Shown: positions 9,182-19,892, numbered from the stretch's first letter. The stretch is 64,000 nucleotides of DNA from Anisus vortex (GCA_949126835.1 OX421495.1:1300552-1364551); one strand, 5' to 3'. Program-made: numbers and translations. Notes: a model not told the origin generated them from the sequence alone.

Positions 9182-11706
9182 CGTCATGCCACCAATGCCA
9201 GCTCATGTCCAAGGCCCACCACGCTAAGCCAGTACCGTTAGGCAAACACCCGGTGACCGACACGCCCTTTCAGCGGGTGTCAGTAGACCTAGTAGGGCCA
9301 CTCTCGATAACACGGAAGAAGAACAGGTTCATACTGTGCGTGATATGCCAGGCTACCAACTGGCCGGAAGCTGTGGCGCTGCCGAAAGAAGACGCGAAAC
9401 ACGTGGCCGAGGCACTGTTTACCATTTTCACGAGAGTGGGGTTTCCCGAAGTCCTACTCTCCGATAACGGGCCCCAGTTCACCAGTACACTGATGAGGGA
9501 AGCGTTGCACATCATGAACACCACTCACCTCCGGTCCTCCCCCTACCACCCTCAATGCAATGGATTAGTCGAACGGTTTAACCAAACACTAATCGGGCTA
9601 TTAAAGAAAACCGCCGATGGTCCTCTGGATGAATGGGATACCCTCCTCCCTACCGCCTTATTCGCATATCGGTCTACTCCCCATTCTACCTTAGGCTACA
9701 CTCCCTATGAGATGTTATTCGGTTCCCAACCCCGTGGTCCACTAGAGCTCCTCAAGCGCGCCTGGACTAAACCCTCCCCCCACCCCGAAGAACTCTCAGT
9801 CCACGCCTACATCAATGACCTAAAGGCTAGGCTGATAACTGTCCACTCTATCGCCTCAAAGCACTTAACCAAGGAGAGGGAGAGACAGGAGAAGTTATAC
9901 AATCGGCGGGCCAAAGAACGCTCTCTGGCTCCGGGCGATAAAGCACTACTGCTCCTTCCCTCCTCTTACAACAAACTCCAGTTAGCATGGAGAGGCCCAT
10001 ACCCAGTTACAAAAAAACTCTCAGGTACCAACTACCTTATCAAGATCGGCAACAGGGACAAACTGTTCCACATCAAGTTGCTAAAGCGATACATAGAGCG
10101 ACCGTTAGACGAGACACCCCTGGTAGCAACGGCTATTGCTGAAGAGACAGAAGCCGATGACTCATTAACCGCCTTTCCCCTACAACAGACAGAGACCGTA
10201 GATGATGTAGAAATCTGTCCCCTTCTAACCCCTGAACAAGCTGACACAGCGAAACATTTACTCTCTTCGTACTCCGACGTGCTGACTGACACCCCAGGGC
10301 GTACCAACTTAGAAACATTCACTATGAAGGTCACCGACCCCCGACCCATTCAGGTCAAGGCATACGCTATGCCCCATGCCAAACTAGATGTCATTGAAAA
10401 GGAAATAAATTATCTGCTAGCCAACAACATCATCGCCCCCTCTACCTCCCCGTACAATGCGCCGGTGGTACTAGTAAGGAAATCAGACGGTTCTCACCGT
10501 ATGTGCATAGACTTCCGCCGCTTAAACGCAGTCACTGAATTTCAAGTTGAACCAATGCCAGACCCTGATTTACTGTTTTCAAAACTAAGCAACGCTCAAT
10601 ACTTTTCCAAGTTTGATCTTAGCAAAGGATTCTTCCAAATAGAAGTGGAAGAGAAGTGCCGACACTACCTCGCCTTCAGTACCGATCAAGGGCACTTCGA
10701 GTTTCAAACTGTCCCCTTTGGCCTAAATAACTCCCCCTCCGTGTTCACACGCATGATGCGGAAGCTTATTCAGCCAATTAACAGGCCTGGGATCACCCAT
10801 TTCGTAGATGATATCTTGATCGCCACGCCCACCTGGGCAAGCCATGTAGAAACAATAACTGCCCTGCTAGTTAGGCTCCGCGAAACCGGCCTAACCGCGA
10901 GGCCCTCAAAATGCATGGTCGGGTTCAATAAATTGAAATTCCTAGGTCACATGATCGAAAGGAACAAAATAATGCCGGACGAAACCAAGGTAGAGAAAAT
11001 TAAGTTAGCCCCTCAGCCCACCACCAAATCAGGTATACGGTCTCTACTAGGGTCAACAGGGTACTATCAGAAGTTCATACCACACTACAATAGCATCGCA
11101 GCCCCTTTAACAGACCTAACGCGGAAAAATCTCCCAGAGAAAGTTACTTGGTCCGATGAGTGCCAACAAGCGTTCGACCAATTGAAGACAGCTCTCACTA
11201 GCAAACCCATACTGCGACTGCCGAACCCGTCCCTTCCCTACGTGCTGAAGTGCGATGCAAGCGGACGAGCAGTAGGCGCGGCCCTGTTACAACCTGACCC
11301 GGAACATGATAACATGCTGTTCCCTGTAGCCTACGCGTCACGGAAACTCAGCTCCGCGCAAAAAAATTACGGCACCTCTGAACAGGAGTGTCTGTCTCTC
11401 GTATTTGGAATTGAGAAATTCCACGTATATCTGTACGGACGCCATTTCTTTCTCCACACCGACCACCAGCCCCTGACGTTCCTCGCATGCGCAAAGAACC
11501 TAAACAGAAGGTTAATGAGATACTCACTCACCCTGTCACAGTACAGCTTCCAAACCGTTTACCAGTCTGGAAAAGATCACCACCTCGCGGACTTCCTATC
11601 CCGATACTCCCACTCAGATCCCAACCCCGACGACTCACCACCGACTCCCCCCCTTTCCCCATGTCCCCGAGACAGTAATTTAGGTATGAATCCACTTTCT
11701 GAGTAG
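8752..11706 (+). CDS. pol: Pol: integrase then reverse transcriptase-RNase H
   Basis: The frame is -1 relative to the protease and open from 8752. Counting residues from the GTG at 8812 (not a likely start): H2C2 zinc finger H89, H96, C126, C129; integrase core D159, D218, E254 with 35 residues between the last two; GPY/F module (WRGPYPV) about 391-411; acidic linker; reverse transcriptase about 530-710 with FDLSKGF (D602) and FVDD (664-667); connection; RNase H with KCDASG (D815), an E near 857-859, HTDHQ (D884) and LADFLS (D927). All catalytic positions look intact. Integrase before reverse transcriptase is the Ty1/copia-like order, but the sequences and the GPY/F module are Ty3/Gypsy type, which points to the Gmr1 lineage. 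The stop lies 23 bp before the right LTR. Confidence 0.93.
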   Translation, partial: RHPGGTIPQLCRRPLPLLASVATRAHPDPIPRPPPESPTAHEFLRAQQEDSTLAPLFAKVGQNPDPPKPYSFIQKGKRLFRRSSLPDGSVRDQLIIPGPYRRQVMEAAHDSTLGGHQGQGSTVNKITHYFHWPGMHNEIKRFVASCHQCQLMSKAHHAKPVPLGKHPVTDTPFQRVSVDLVGPLSITRKKNRFILCVICQATNWPEAVALPKEDAKHVAEALFTIFTRVGFPEVLLSDNGPQFTSTLMREALHIMNTTHLRSSPYHPQCNGLVERFNQTLIGLLKKTADGPLDEWDTLLPTALFAYRSTPHSTLGYTPYEMLFGSQPRGPLELLKRAWTKPSPHPEELSVHAYINDLKARLITVHSIASKHLTKERERQEKLYNRRAKERSLAPGDKALLLLPSSYNKLQLAWRGPYPVTKKLSGTNYLIKIGNRDKLFHIKLLKRYIERPLDETPLVATAIAEETEADDSLTAFPLQQTETVDDVEICPLLTPEQADTAKHLLSSYSDVLTDTPGRTNLETFTMKVTDPRPIQVKAYAMPHAKLDVIEKEINYLLANNIIAPSTSPYNAPVVLVRKSDGSHRMCIDFRRLNAVTEFQVEPMPDPDLLFSKLSNAQYFSKFDLSKGFFQIEVEEKCRHYLAFSTDQGHFEFQTVPFGLNNSPSVFTRMMRKLIQPINRPGITHFVDDILIATPTWASHVETITALLVRLRETGLTARPSKCMVGFNKLKFLGHMIERNKIMPDETKVEKIKLAPQPTTKSGIRSLLGSTGYYQKFIPHYNSIAAPLTDLTRKNLPEKVTWSDECQQAFDQLKTALTSKPILRLPNPSLPYVLKCDASGRAVGAALLQPDPEHDNMLFPVAYASRKLSSAQKNYGTSEQECLSLVFGIEKFHVYLYGRHFFLHTDHQPLTFLACAKNLNRRLMRYSLTLSQYSFQTVYQSGKDHHLADFLSRYSHSDPNPDDSPPTPPLSPCPRDSNLGMNPLSE

Positions 11707-11729
11707 ATTCCCAAGCTACCCGGGTGAGT

Positions 11730-13128
11730 TGTCACGATTCTGGATTTAATAGTGACTATTAGCACTTAGATAGATAGCAGTGTATAACTAGAACCTTAGA
11801 TTAGCTTAAGTTAGCTAGAATAGAGAGAAGGTTAGTCTGACGTCACTATCTTCTCCCTCCCTTACGCAATTACACCTCCCCATCACTCTTCCTCACCTGT
11901 TTCTCTACCCTTCACTATACTCTTGTACTACGCCCAAATTCAGAGTCTACTGACTAATACGATTCAACTTGGTACTACATCTTGGTTGAATGGGTACGAA
12001 TGTGTTAGTTAGAATGTATATATTTTATCCTATGCTATATTAATGTATTCATATCATGTCTTAATGTATTTATATCTTGTACTATTTTAACGCATGTGTA
12101 GACAGTCATTACTCGACCCCTCACTCACCCCCTTTCTCTTCGCGCCCCCGCCACCCCCCCCCCTTTTATATCCCCTCAGCTTAGCGGCACGTTATGCAAT
12201 TGCTTTGAGACGGTCGTTCCCTGAGCGAGTCATTACTCGACCCCTCACTCACCCCCCCCTCTTCGCGTCCCCGCCACTCCCACCCCCTTTTATATCCCCT
12301 CAGCTTAGCGGCATGTTATTCAATTGCTTTGAGACGGTCGTTCCCTGAACGCTGACCAGAGAACCCAGTTCGCACACTTATAGCAAATTCTCGTCCGCCA
12401 CCCCCCCCCCCAGCCACTTGAGTTAACTACTTAAAATTCTACCAAAGGGAGATAAATTCCCCCACTCAGCATGACGTCTGTTCAATTGTCTTTCATCTAG
12501 ACCTCTCTCTCCCCCCCCTTTCCGCCCTCGCAACCCCGACCCCCAATCCGTTTTTGGCTCCAATAAGCTTTTCTTATGCAAATGTATATTCAATCTAGCC
12601 AATGAGAATAGGATGTAATTAAATGTAAGCCAACCAAATTAACCTTGGGTCAGGTGACTAGTGTCCACGAAAAGCCCGCCCAACTAAACTAAAGCAGATC
12701 TCTCCCAGCTCCCGAGCTAGATACATCGTTTTGGTCTAGCTCCCGAATTGTTACTTGGACTTGCAGATACTTAGCCAGTAATCGTAATTTCCTCATTATA
12801 GTTACGTAACCTAACCTTGGATTCCGCAACAACACAGTATATTGAGTGTTAGACGTTCCTGTGCATATATCTCAAGCATTGTATCTCCCCTGCATGTTAG
12901 TATGTGTATCTCATCATTGGATACTGAAGTTGAATCATAAATAAACACCTGAAACGTAACCAGAGACTTGCTTGCCTAACTTAGAACTGTCTGTTGTGTG
13001 TGTTTAATAACATCTAAGCGAGCCAGTAGAGAACAAATAAATATTCCAGGTCAACTACAGCATCGGCACCTCATATCTCTAAGACAACCAGCCATTATTA
13101 CCCCCCTCTCATTTGTCACTTCGTGACA
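11730..13128 (+). repeat. Right LTR (1399 bp)
   Basis: It matches the left LTR by eye except for four C-run lengths (12/10, 9/8, 12/11, 10/8, which account for the whole 6-bp difference) and one substitution (G5459 versus T12320). It is preceded by ACCCGGGTGAGT; there is no long canonical polypurine tract. Confidence 0.95.
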
Positions 13129-13133
13129 AAGTG
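13129..13133. repeat. Target site duplication, right copy (AAGTG)
   Basis: AAGTG directly follows the right LTR and equals 4861-4865. Confidence 0.9.
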
Positions 13134-13997
13134 TGACGATCATTCGATACTAAAAATAGTAACGGAAAATGTTTCGTGCGTGGACATGATAAAAGGGCGG
13201 CGCTTTGTTCAATGTTTGGTTGGGTGCCTGTTGTGAGAGCAACAATCCAAGCGACACTCATCTATGTGTATATTTATAAACTCTAAAATTATATGACTTT
13301 GTTTTTTATCACGTGATTACATTTGACAAGATATACGCTAAACGTTCGAACGAGCAAAACAAAGAAGGGGGTGGGGCAGGGAGGGTGCAATAAGCACAGG
13401 TCTAACCCCCGCCCCCCCCCCCCCCACTTTCCAGGGGTAGGGGCAAAACATCTTAAAGCTGTGACCAAATGGGTACATTGTTCCGACCCCACAATCCTCT
13501 CTCATTCCTATAAAATGACTGAAAAAAATGTTCTAAAATCGTGAGCAAGTAAAAAAAAAAAAAGAAACTAATTTTATCATTTCGTTTTAAAATAATTATT
13601 CTTTAAATTAATTAATTTATATTATGTCTCTGTCCAACCAATATCAAATTTCTTATGCTGTGATATTTATTTTTACACTTATTTTTTTAAACAAAGCAAA
13701 AATAATATAATAATAAGAATAAAAATAATATAAATTTAAACACTAGATCTAGAGATTATATAGACGAAAAAAAAACACAGCTACTTTGTTTTATGGTTTT
13801 TTATTGCCTGATTTTTTTTTTATTAATCTACTTTTGTGTCGAGTATTTATGTGGGTGTATGGGTGTGTGCATACTTTAATCTCCCGGTTATTTAATGTGA
13901 GGTTAATGAGACGTTCAATTCACTGGCTATGGGGCACACTTTTTGTTTACACAATTTATTTTTTATTCGTTTCACGATTTTGCTGGCGAATAATCAC
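13134..13997. other. Non-coding AT-rich stretch
   Basis: It contains a 13-15 base C run near 13410, poly-A and poly-T runs and TTAATTAATTTA-type sequence. Short open frames here show no family resemblance. Confidence 0.6.
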
Positions 13998-14345
13998 AAC
14001 TGACAAGAGTAACACCAATAGTTAAATCAATAAACACTAGAGACTAGAGGACAGAAGGGCAAAGAGTAAACGTGTAATAATACACAAGGCATTGAACTCT
14101 AATTTTGAAATACAACACAAAAACAATCTTTTACAATGCTGCGAGAACAAATGCTTATAAGTAATATTTCTTCCCGAGTGGCATCTCGGCATGGAATGGG
14201 TTGCCAGGACAAACCAGGAAAATTAGAAACTTAAGACATTTAAAACACTATTAGAAATGTAGGACTAGAATCAAACCACGGATGTGCTTAGGACGCAATA
14301 GTCTTCTTTATAGAAGGAGCGTCTGTAAGTTATAAGTTATGATAA
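13998..14345 (+). mobile_element. LINE 3' end, 5' truncated
   Basis: It carries degenerate coding for the reverse transcriptase C-terminus (ACAAGAGTAACACCAATAG, GAGGACAGAAGGGCAAAGAG), the GGCATGGAATGGGTTGCC segment and the terminal tail with CTTCTTTATAGAAGGAGCG. Frames are broken, so the copy is dead. Confidence 0.7.
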
Positions 14346-14916
14346 GACTTCAGAAAACTTAACATTTGCAAATACAATTCGCAACTCAAACACCTCTACA
14401 TTTTATTTTGTAAACATTTGATTAGACTAATTAGGGCCTTACGCTTTGGCCCTATGGGGCCCCCTTCCTTACAACATATATGGCCCTTTTGTATGCTCAT
14501 GTGTGCTGCCGTCATTAAATAACAAATGTTTTACTGAGCTATAAAATGTTTTGATTTGTAGGAAAAATAAACAACAAAACGGAGTTGAATAGCTTTGCGA
14601 AGGGGCCCTCCCGGATTTTAAGTTAGCGCCCCATCGACCCTCCGCCCATTGCATCAGTGACAAAGTCAACAATAAAGGTGTGACCTCATTAAAACAATAT
14701 ATGCCATTAGGACGCCCGCTATTTAGGTAAATCGTGATATAGTAAAGGCGGCCCTTATAACGTTCACTATGGCAATGTGTACAAGATAAGCCATTGCATA
14801 AAAAAAAAACTAACACCAAGTTGGCATAACACAGTATTTGTTATCAGTACATTGCGTCAATCAATTAGATTACGGACACCGAATTGTCCAGTTCAACGTT
14901 TGCTCATAATCTAGTT

Positions 14917-14970
14917 CAGAATGTCGGCAACCTGTGGTACGCGTACCAATGGCGGCACGCTGAGCGATAT
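14917..14970 (+). mobile_element. Left end of a hAT-type MITE
   Basis: CAGAATGTCGGCAACCTGTGG followed by GCGGCACGCTGAGCGAT matches the left terminal part of the MITE at 22837. The copy is broken and continues directly into a SINE fragment. Confidence 0.5.
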
Positions 14971-15047
14971 TCTAGCCTTCACCAGGATTCGAACCCAGGA
15001 CCTTCGGTATGCCAGTCGAACGCGATGTTGCTCGACTACCGTGCCAC
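14969..15047 (-). mobile_element. tRNA-derived SINE head, partial
   Basis: In reverse complement this has the tRNA-like head of the window's main SINE: CACGGTAGTCGAGC (A-box region), CCGAAGGTCCTGGGTTCGAA (B box) and CCTGGTGAAGGCTAGAAT. The 3' body is missing. The following 15048-15689 shows only G-rich runs and AT-rich unique sequence. Confidence 0.7.
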
Positions 15048-15689
15048 AACCCACTACTTACAATTTATTTACACACAAAAGGGATTGGGGAGGGGGTAGG
15101 GGGTAGGGGGGTAGGGGGGTAGGGGGGTATAATTAACGTGCAATAAAAAATAATGGTGAAAAGAGTAAGAGAATTCGGTTTTCCGATGGCACCCCCTCTC
15201 CCCCACCACGATATGTATCACCACTTATGTTTACATTTTGAACCACACAACAACAAAACAATCATTGTCCGGAAAAGAAAAAAGATGACGCAACCTTAAA
15301 AAAAAAATAGTTCCCGCAAACACAAACACAAGTTTTCTCTTTCTGGCTGCACTTTAAGTTATATAATAAACAAATATCACAACCCGATAGACCAGGGCCC
15401 AATGGCTGATGTATCACACACACATTGTGTATGATAAATAAATAATTAATTCATCATAAATAATTGTACAAGTTTACAAACATTATTTTTGTTTATTTTC
15501 GTGTGTTGTTGTTTTTTTATCGTGCCTTTTGATCTCTGAATGTTTTCAAATACTTTTTGTCAATCTGTTTTACTTGTAAATTTTACATTTACGATAATAT
15601 GCTAATAGTTATATAATGTTCATTTGTTTATTTTTTGAATCTTTTTAGTTTACCTCTCTTCCTGATCTAAATATAAATCTAATTAATAA

Positions 15690-15778
15690 AGATGCAAGAC
15701 TAGACTCGGACCACGGATGAGCGTAGGACGCAATAATCTTCTTTCTAAAAATGAGCGTCAGTACTATATAAGATAAGT
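15690..15778 (+). mobile_element. LINE 3' tail fragment
   Basis: TGCAAGACTAGACTCGGACC, ATGAGCGTAGGACGCAATAA and CTTCTTTCTAAAAATGAGCG are the terminal module of the LINE family. The coding part is absent. Confidence 0.6.
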
Positions 15779-15829
15779 TAAATATCTAGGCCTGTTTTAA
15801 GAGTCTATTGAATCTACTTTATTTATAGC

Positions 15830-15966
15830 TTTATTTATATTCTTACTACCCATCAACCAGTCTATACAGCTACCTATCCATTTATATATCTTTCTATCTC
15901 TCTATCTATCCATCTATTATATAGATTTATCGATCAATCTATATTTCATCTATCCGTCTATCCAAA

Positions 15967-16007
<41 letters not shown>

Positions 16008-16210
16008 CCTATATAAATTTATATATATATTATTAGACTATCTATCTATCTATCCATCCATATTTAAATATATATTTATGTCTATTATATCTGTGTATTT
16101 ATCTGTCCATCCATATTTCTATCAATATATTCATACATTTTTTAATTTATCTTTATGTATATATCTATGTATCTATTTGTCCATCTATCTATCCATCTAT
16201 AGATATATCC
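15830..16210. repeat. ATCT/CTAT tetranucleotide-rich region with (TA)n
   Basis: Imperfect CTAT, ATCC and TATC units and a TA run (15975-16004) fill the region. The overlapping plus-strand open frame (IYIYIYIYS type) is spurious before it enters the antisense of the bZIP exon. Confidence 0.8.
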
Positions 16211-16288
16211 ATCGTTTATGGATCGTTTTAGATCTATTCAACACATTTAAAAGTAAGTTCCTTTATAAAAGACCATTTTTCGACTTAC

Positions 16289-16720
16289 CTGGCCAGCGGC
16301 CGGCTCCAGGAACTGCACCTCCATCTCCGACTTGCCCTGAGACAGCCTGCGCGACTGAATAAAATACTTCAGCTCGTGCTTCAGCAACGGGGTCAGCCGC
16401 TGGCTCTTGACCGACTCAAAGGCGGCGTCCAGGAGGCTCTGTCTGTCGCTGCCGACCCCCGACGAGCCCCCAGAGTTCTCGTCGTTCGTGGAGACGCCCT
16501 CGGCAAACACGTCGTCTTCATCGTCGAGGTAGCAGAAGTCCTCCCCGCTGCTGTCATCCCCGTTGCTATGTCGGTACATCGCCTCTGCCAGGCTGGCGAT
16601 GTTGTCCACGGATGGGATGAGAAAATTGTCGTTCAGGATGTTAGGATCAAAGGGCGCCGACCCTAGAGATGATGCGCCCGTCGTTGTCAGTTGTGAAGGC
16701 CCGCTGCTGTAGCAATCCAT
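16289..16720 (-). CDS. ATF3/JDP2-like bZIP factor, first coding exon
   Basis: The exon runs from an ATG (AAAATGGATTGC) through 144 codons to a GTAAGT donor in phase 0. It encodes a serine- and glycine-rich N-terminus, an acidic stretch (EDFCYLDDEDDVF, about residues 60-72) and LTPLLKHELKYFIQSRRLS about 109-127. This last segment resembles the LTP..K.EL...IQ..L segment that precedes the basic region in ATF3/JDP2/Fos-related proteins. The basic leucine zipper is not encoded here and should be in a following exon to the left; I found none down to position 1. The exon is GC-rich against AT-rich flanks. Such factors dimerise on AP-1/CRE sites in stress responses. Assignment to ATF3 rather than another Fos-related bZIP is uncertain. 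Confidence 0.7.
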
Positions 16721-16760
16721 TTTTAAATCAGATTTCTAACACGTATGCAATAAATGAAAT

Positions 16761-16796
16761 TTAACAAAAAATACTTCTCTCAAAATTAGAACACAT
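16761..16796 (-). other. Upstream ORF in the bZIP gene leader
   Basis: On the minus strand an ATG at 16796-16794 opens an 11-codon frame ending with TAA at 16763-16761, about 40 bases before the main ATG. Upstream ORFs control translation of several ATF-family mRNAs. Use here is inference. Confidence 0.35.
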
Positions 16797-16914
16797 AAAA
16801 TATTAGCGAAACAATGTTTAAAGACTTCTTTAATTTTTCTAAAACAAATGTCAGGATAGAATCCTCCTCACCGCTGATCTATGCACTTACAGGCGAAACC
16901 ATGCCCGCGGCTCG

Positions 16915-16923
16915 CTTTATATA
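16915..16923 (-). promoter_or_regulatory. TATA box of the bZIP gene
   Basis: The minus strand reads TATATAAAG immediately followed by a GC-rich CGAGCCGCGGGC. This would place transcription start near 16885-16890 and give a leader of about 170 bases before the ATG at 16720. Confidence 0.45.
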
Positions 16924-16929
16924 AAAAAA

Positions 16930-18190
16930 AAAAAACCAACACATGCATAACCACACACACACGCACGTACGCACGCAGCCCTCTTCCATAGTCTCCTCGT
17001 AGTAGAGAAAATTTTTCACAAAAAGGGGATTTCCCTTATGTCAGCACGTTGTGATACTATCTTTAGTAACAAAACAAAAGCGCCGCCCAGACATGTCAGA
17101 ACGCCAGCCAATCATGAGTTGGTACTTCTTTTATGGTGTCCTTCCGTTCGCGGGCTGTGTAAATCCTTGCGCGGCGGTTCGCGACCTGTTTTTTTTTATT
17201 ATTTTGTTAGCCTTCCACAAAAAAAAGGTCTTTTTTATTTTTTGAATGTGAAAAACAAACAACAAAAATACAATCCTTGATTTCATTTTTTTGACATAAA
17301 AAAAAAATACGAGACCTACTTTTTTTTTCCGGTGGTAGGGGAACAAAATGAAAAAAAAAATCAACAGGTTTCTGGCCGCCGCGCAAGGATAACGCGCATC
17401 GTTTACAGAAGGAGAATTATTTGAGTGTTTTTTCGTTTTCCTCTTTCTTATATAACCTTCCCCCTCCCCCTTTTCAGCCCTGTCCCCGAAAATGAAAGGT
17501 AAGAAAAAATAACGCATACATTATTATCATTTAAAATTAATAGAAGCTGTTGCATTTTAATAAACAATTTAGAAAAGTTTTATATAGTTAAAAAAAACAA
17601 AGAAATATAATTTAAAAAAAAACACGAATAGGCGATACATTAGTATAGTAAGTGAAACGCCATAGATCTAGGTTTTTTTAAATCTTGGTTGACCAGGAAA
17701 GGTTAGGTACAAATCTACAGTTTACACACTAATGTTTTCTTGTCAAGGGGAGGCCATCCAGTTAAAAAAAAAAAGATTAATTTCATCATCTTATGTCATT
17801 TTGGTCTTTGTTGTTTGTTTTTTTTTTTACGTGTATAAATATAAATCTAGATCTAGTTGTTTTTGTGTGCATATTGTCAAATGGAAATTTATAGAAATAT
17901 TCGCTTACGTGTTACTAGTCTAGATCTAGTGTTGGTTTCTATTCGCAAACAGATTGCGTAACTAAGAATTCACAATCTTACTTTTGGTAGTGATTTAATT
18001 TTAGGGAATATCCAATAGCCTAACCAGGAATTGTAAGGTCTGGTGGAGAGAGGGGGGGGGGGGGGGGACTGTGGACAACGAAAGACGCAGTTTTTATTTT
18101 GGACTTGGGTCTATATAGTATAGGCCTATAGTTCTATATTTCGTCATCTTTTAATTTAGTCTCTATATCTGGACATTAGTCAATCATTCA
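16930..18190. other. Non-coding sequence upstream of the bZIP exon
   Basis: It holds a CA/ACGC run (16950-16978), many poly-A and poly-T runs, a near-complementary pair CCTTGCGCGGCGGTTCGCGA (17166) and GGCCGCCGCGCAAGG (17374) that could pair as a long hairpin, and a G run at 18050-18067. I see no coding exon. Confidence 0.5.
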
Positions 18191-18278
18191 ATAAAGATAT
18201 CTATATGTCTGTCTGTTTATATGTCTGTCTATTTGTCTATCTATTTATCTGCACATTTTTCTATCTATCTGTCTGTCT

Positions 18279-18580
18279 GTTAGTCTATTATACTCTAGAC
18301 TCTAACTATCTGTTTGACTATATGTCTGTTAGTCTATTATACTCTAGACTCTAACTATCTGTTTGACTATATGTCTGTTAGTCTATTATACTCTAGACTC
18401 TAACTATCTGTTTGACTATATGTCTGTTAGTCTATTATACTCTAGACTCTAATTATCTGTTTGACTATATGTCTGTTAGTCTATTATACTCTAGACTCTA
18501 ACTATCTGTTTGACTATATGTCTGTTAGTCTATTATACTCTAGACTCTAACTATCTGTTTGACTATATGTCTGTTAGTCT
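18279..18580. repeat. 49-bp minisatellite, 6 copies
   Basis: Units begin GTTAGTCTATTATACTCTAG and repeat exactly every 49 bp from 18279 to 18573, with one substitution in the fourth. The flanks (18190-18278, 18590-18740) are TCTG/TCTA-rich simple sequence from which the unit probably arose. Confidence 0.9.
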
Positions 18581-19403
18581 TACATTCAATATGATTGTGT
18601 ATCTGACGGTCTATTTATTTGTCAGTCCATCTATTTATCTTTGTATCTAAAAATCTATTTATCTATCTGTAGGCCTATGTTTTTTTCTAAATATGCCTCT
18701 ATCTCTGTATCTACAGATTTGTATCTCTATATCATACACACATATGTCTATCTATAGTATAGGATGTTTATCTGTAGAGGTTTCTATTATTTTTAAACTT
18801 GGGTTGTATAGATTTTGTGCCAGAAGTGTGTGTTTGTGTGTGCGTGTGTATTTACGGTGGAGGGGGGGTGAGTGAAGATTGTGCCGCCCTCTCTTGATTC
18901 TCCGCCACAAACATCCCATAATTTCTCTAGCACAGTTGTGTGTGTGTGTGTTGATTAGTAATAATCTTCTGTACAGAAGGATCGCCTTGTATCATATTAA
19001 CTGTGCTTTTTAAAATAACGACCAGACAACACATTTAAACATTGTTTTCACTGTATTTTGATAACATGATAATTTATTACAATTTATTATTCCATGATGT
19101 TTTATGATAGACAGACGGACAAAGTGGGAGAAGTTTACGAACATAAAAGAAAGAGAGAAAAGGAATAAGGATACGAGGGAGAAAACTGAAGATAAAAGGC
19201 GGTTTGGGGGGTGGGGGGGGGGGTAAAGAGCGATAAAGGACAAGTAGTCTAGCTAACATAGGTGTCAGTGACTCATTAGCAAGCACTCTCTCCCTCCCCC
19301 TCCCTCCCCTCCACTCTCTCTTTCTCCGTGTGTGTGTGTGTGTCTGCATAAGGCAACACATCCAGACAGTGGCGACTGGGGAGCAAGCGTGACCAGGGTT
19401 CAC

Positions 19404-19416
19404 AGGTCAGAGGTCA
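19404..19416 (+). promoter_or_regulatory. Perfect DR1 nuclear-receptor site
   Basis: AGGTCAGAGGTCA is two perfect AGGTCA half-sites separated by one base, the DR1 element bound by RXR heterodimers and HNF4-type receptors. It lies about 2.5 kb upstream of the bZIP gene TATA box. The rest of 18741-19890 has GA/CT-rich and TG-repeat runs but no recognisable gene. Confidence 0.35.
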
Positions 19417-19892
19417 TCGCGGGACGTACGCTAAAGTGACGATAAATTGATGTCCCCAAGTAGGTCAGATGAATAATAAAAATACTAAACGTGTCATTGT
19501 TATATTTAGGTCACAGTACTTTGATCACCACCCGCTCACACCCCTTGCTTACATTGACAGGCGGCTGTGGTGGCCAGTACAATGCCTATTTGTTTTAAAA
19601 GGTGAAAACATTTTTTTTAATTGATTTGACATTCACATATTATTATTATATTCTTTAGACATACAGACTATTGGACATACAGACTATTGGACATATTTAT
19701 GTGACTATTTATGTGACATAAAAACAACACACTCTCAGAATGCACACACAGTCACATTAGAGTACATGATTATCTCCGATTACCTTTAAATTTAAATCTT
19801 TGGTCTAATCGAACAAATAATACCAGACCAAAAAATTATATTTCATAAACATCACCAGGCAGGGTCAAACTATGCAGCAAGCCCCTTACATG

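Larger units (their letters stand above)
4866..13128 (+). mobile_element. Gmr1-like Ty3/Gypsy LTR retrotransposon, full length
   Basis: This is an 8263-bp element with both LTRs, a leader, gag, protease and pol, flanked by a perfect AAGTG duplication. Seen: pol reads H2C2 zinc finger, DD35E integrase core, GPY/F module, reverse transcriptase (FVDD), RNase H. Known: most Ty3/Gypsy elements have integrase last; the Gmr1 group, first described from deuterostomes, has integrase before reverse transcriptase. Gag, pro and pol are in successive -1 frames. No envelope frame is present and only 23 bp separate the pol stop from the right LTR. The LTRs show one substitution plus four C-run length differences, so insertion was recent. 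Confidence 0.93.

Noticed and set aside
11707..11729. Envelope gene making the LTR element a retrovirus
   Set aside because: Only 23 bases separate the pol stop from the right LTR, so there is no room for env.
11710..11729. Canonical polypurine tract
   Set aside because: The bases before the right LTR (ACCCGGGTGAGT) are not a long purine run; I left the tract unassigned.
13998..14345. Coding exon of a host gene
   Set aside because: The segment matches the LINE family at 20826 and has broken frames.
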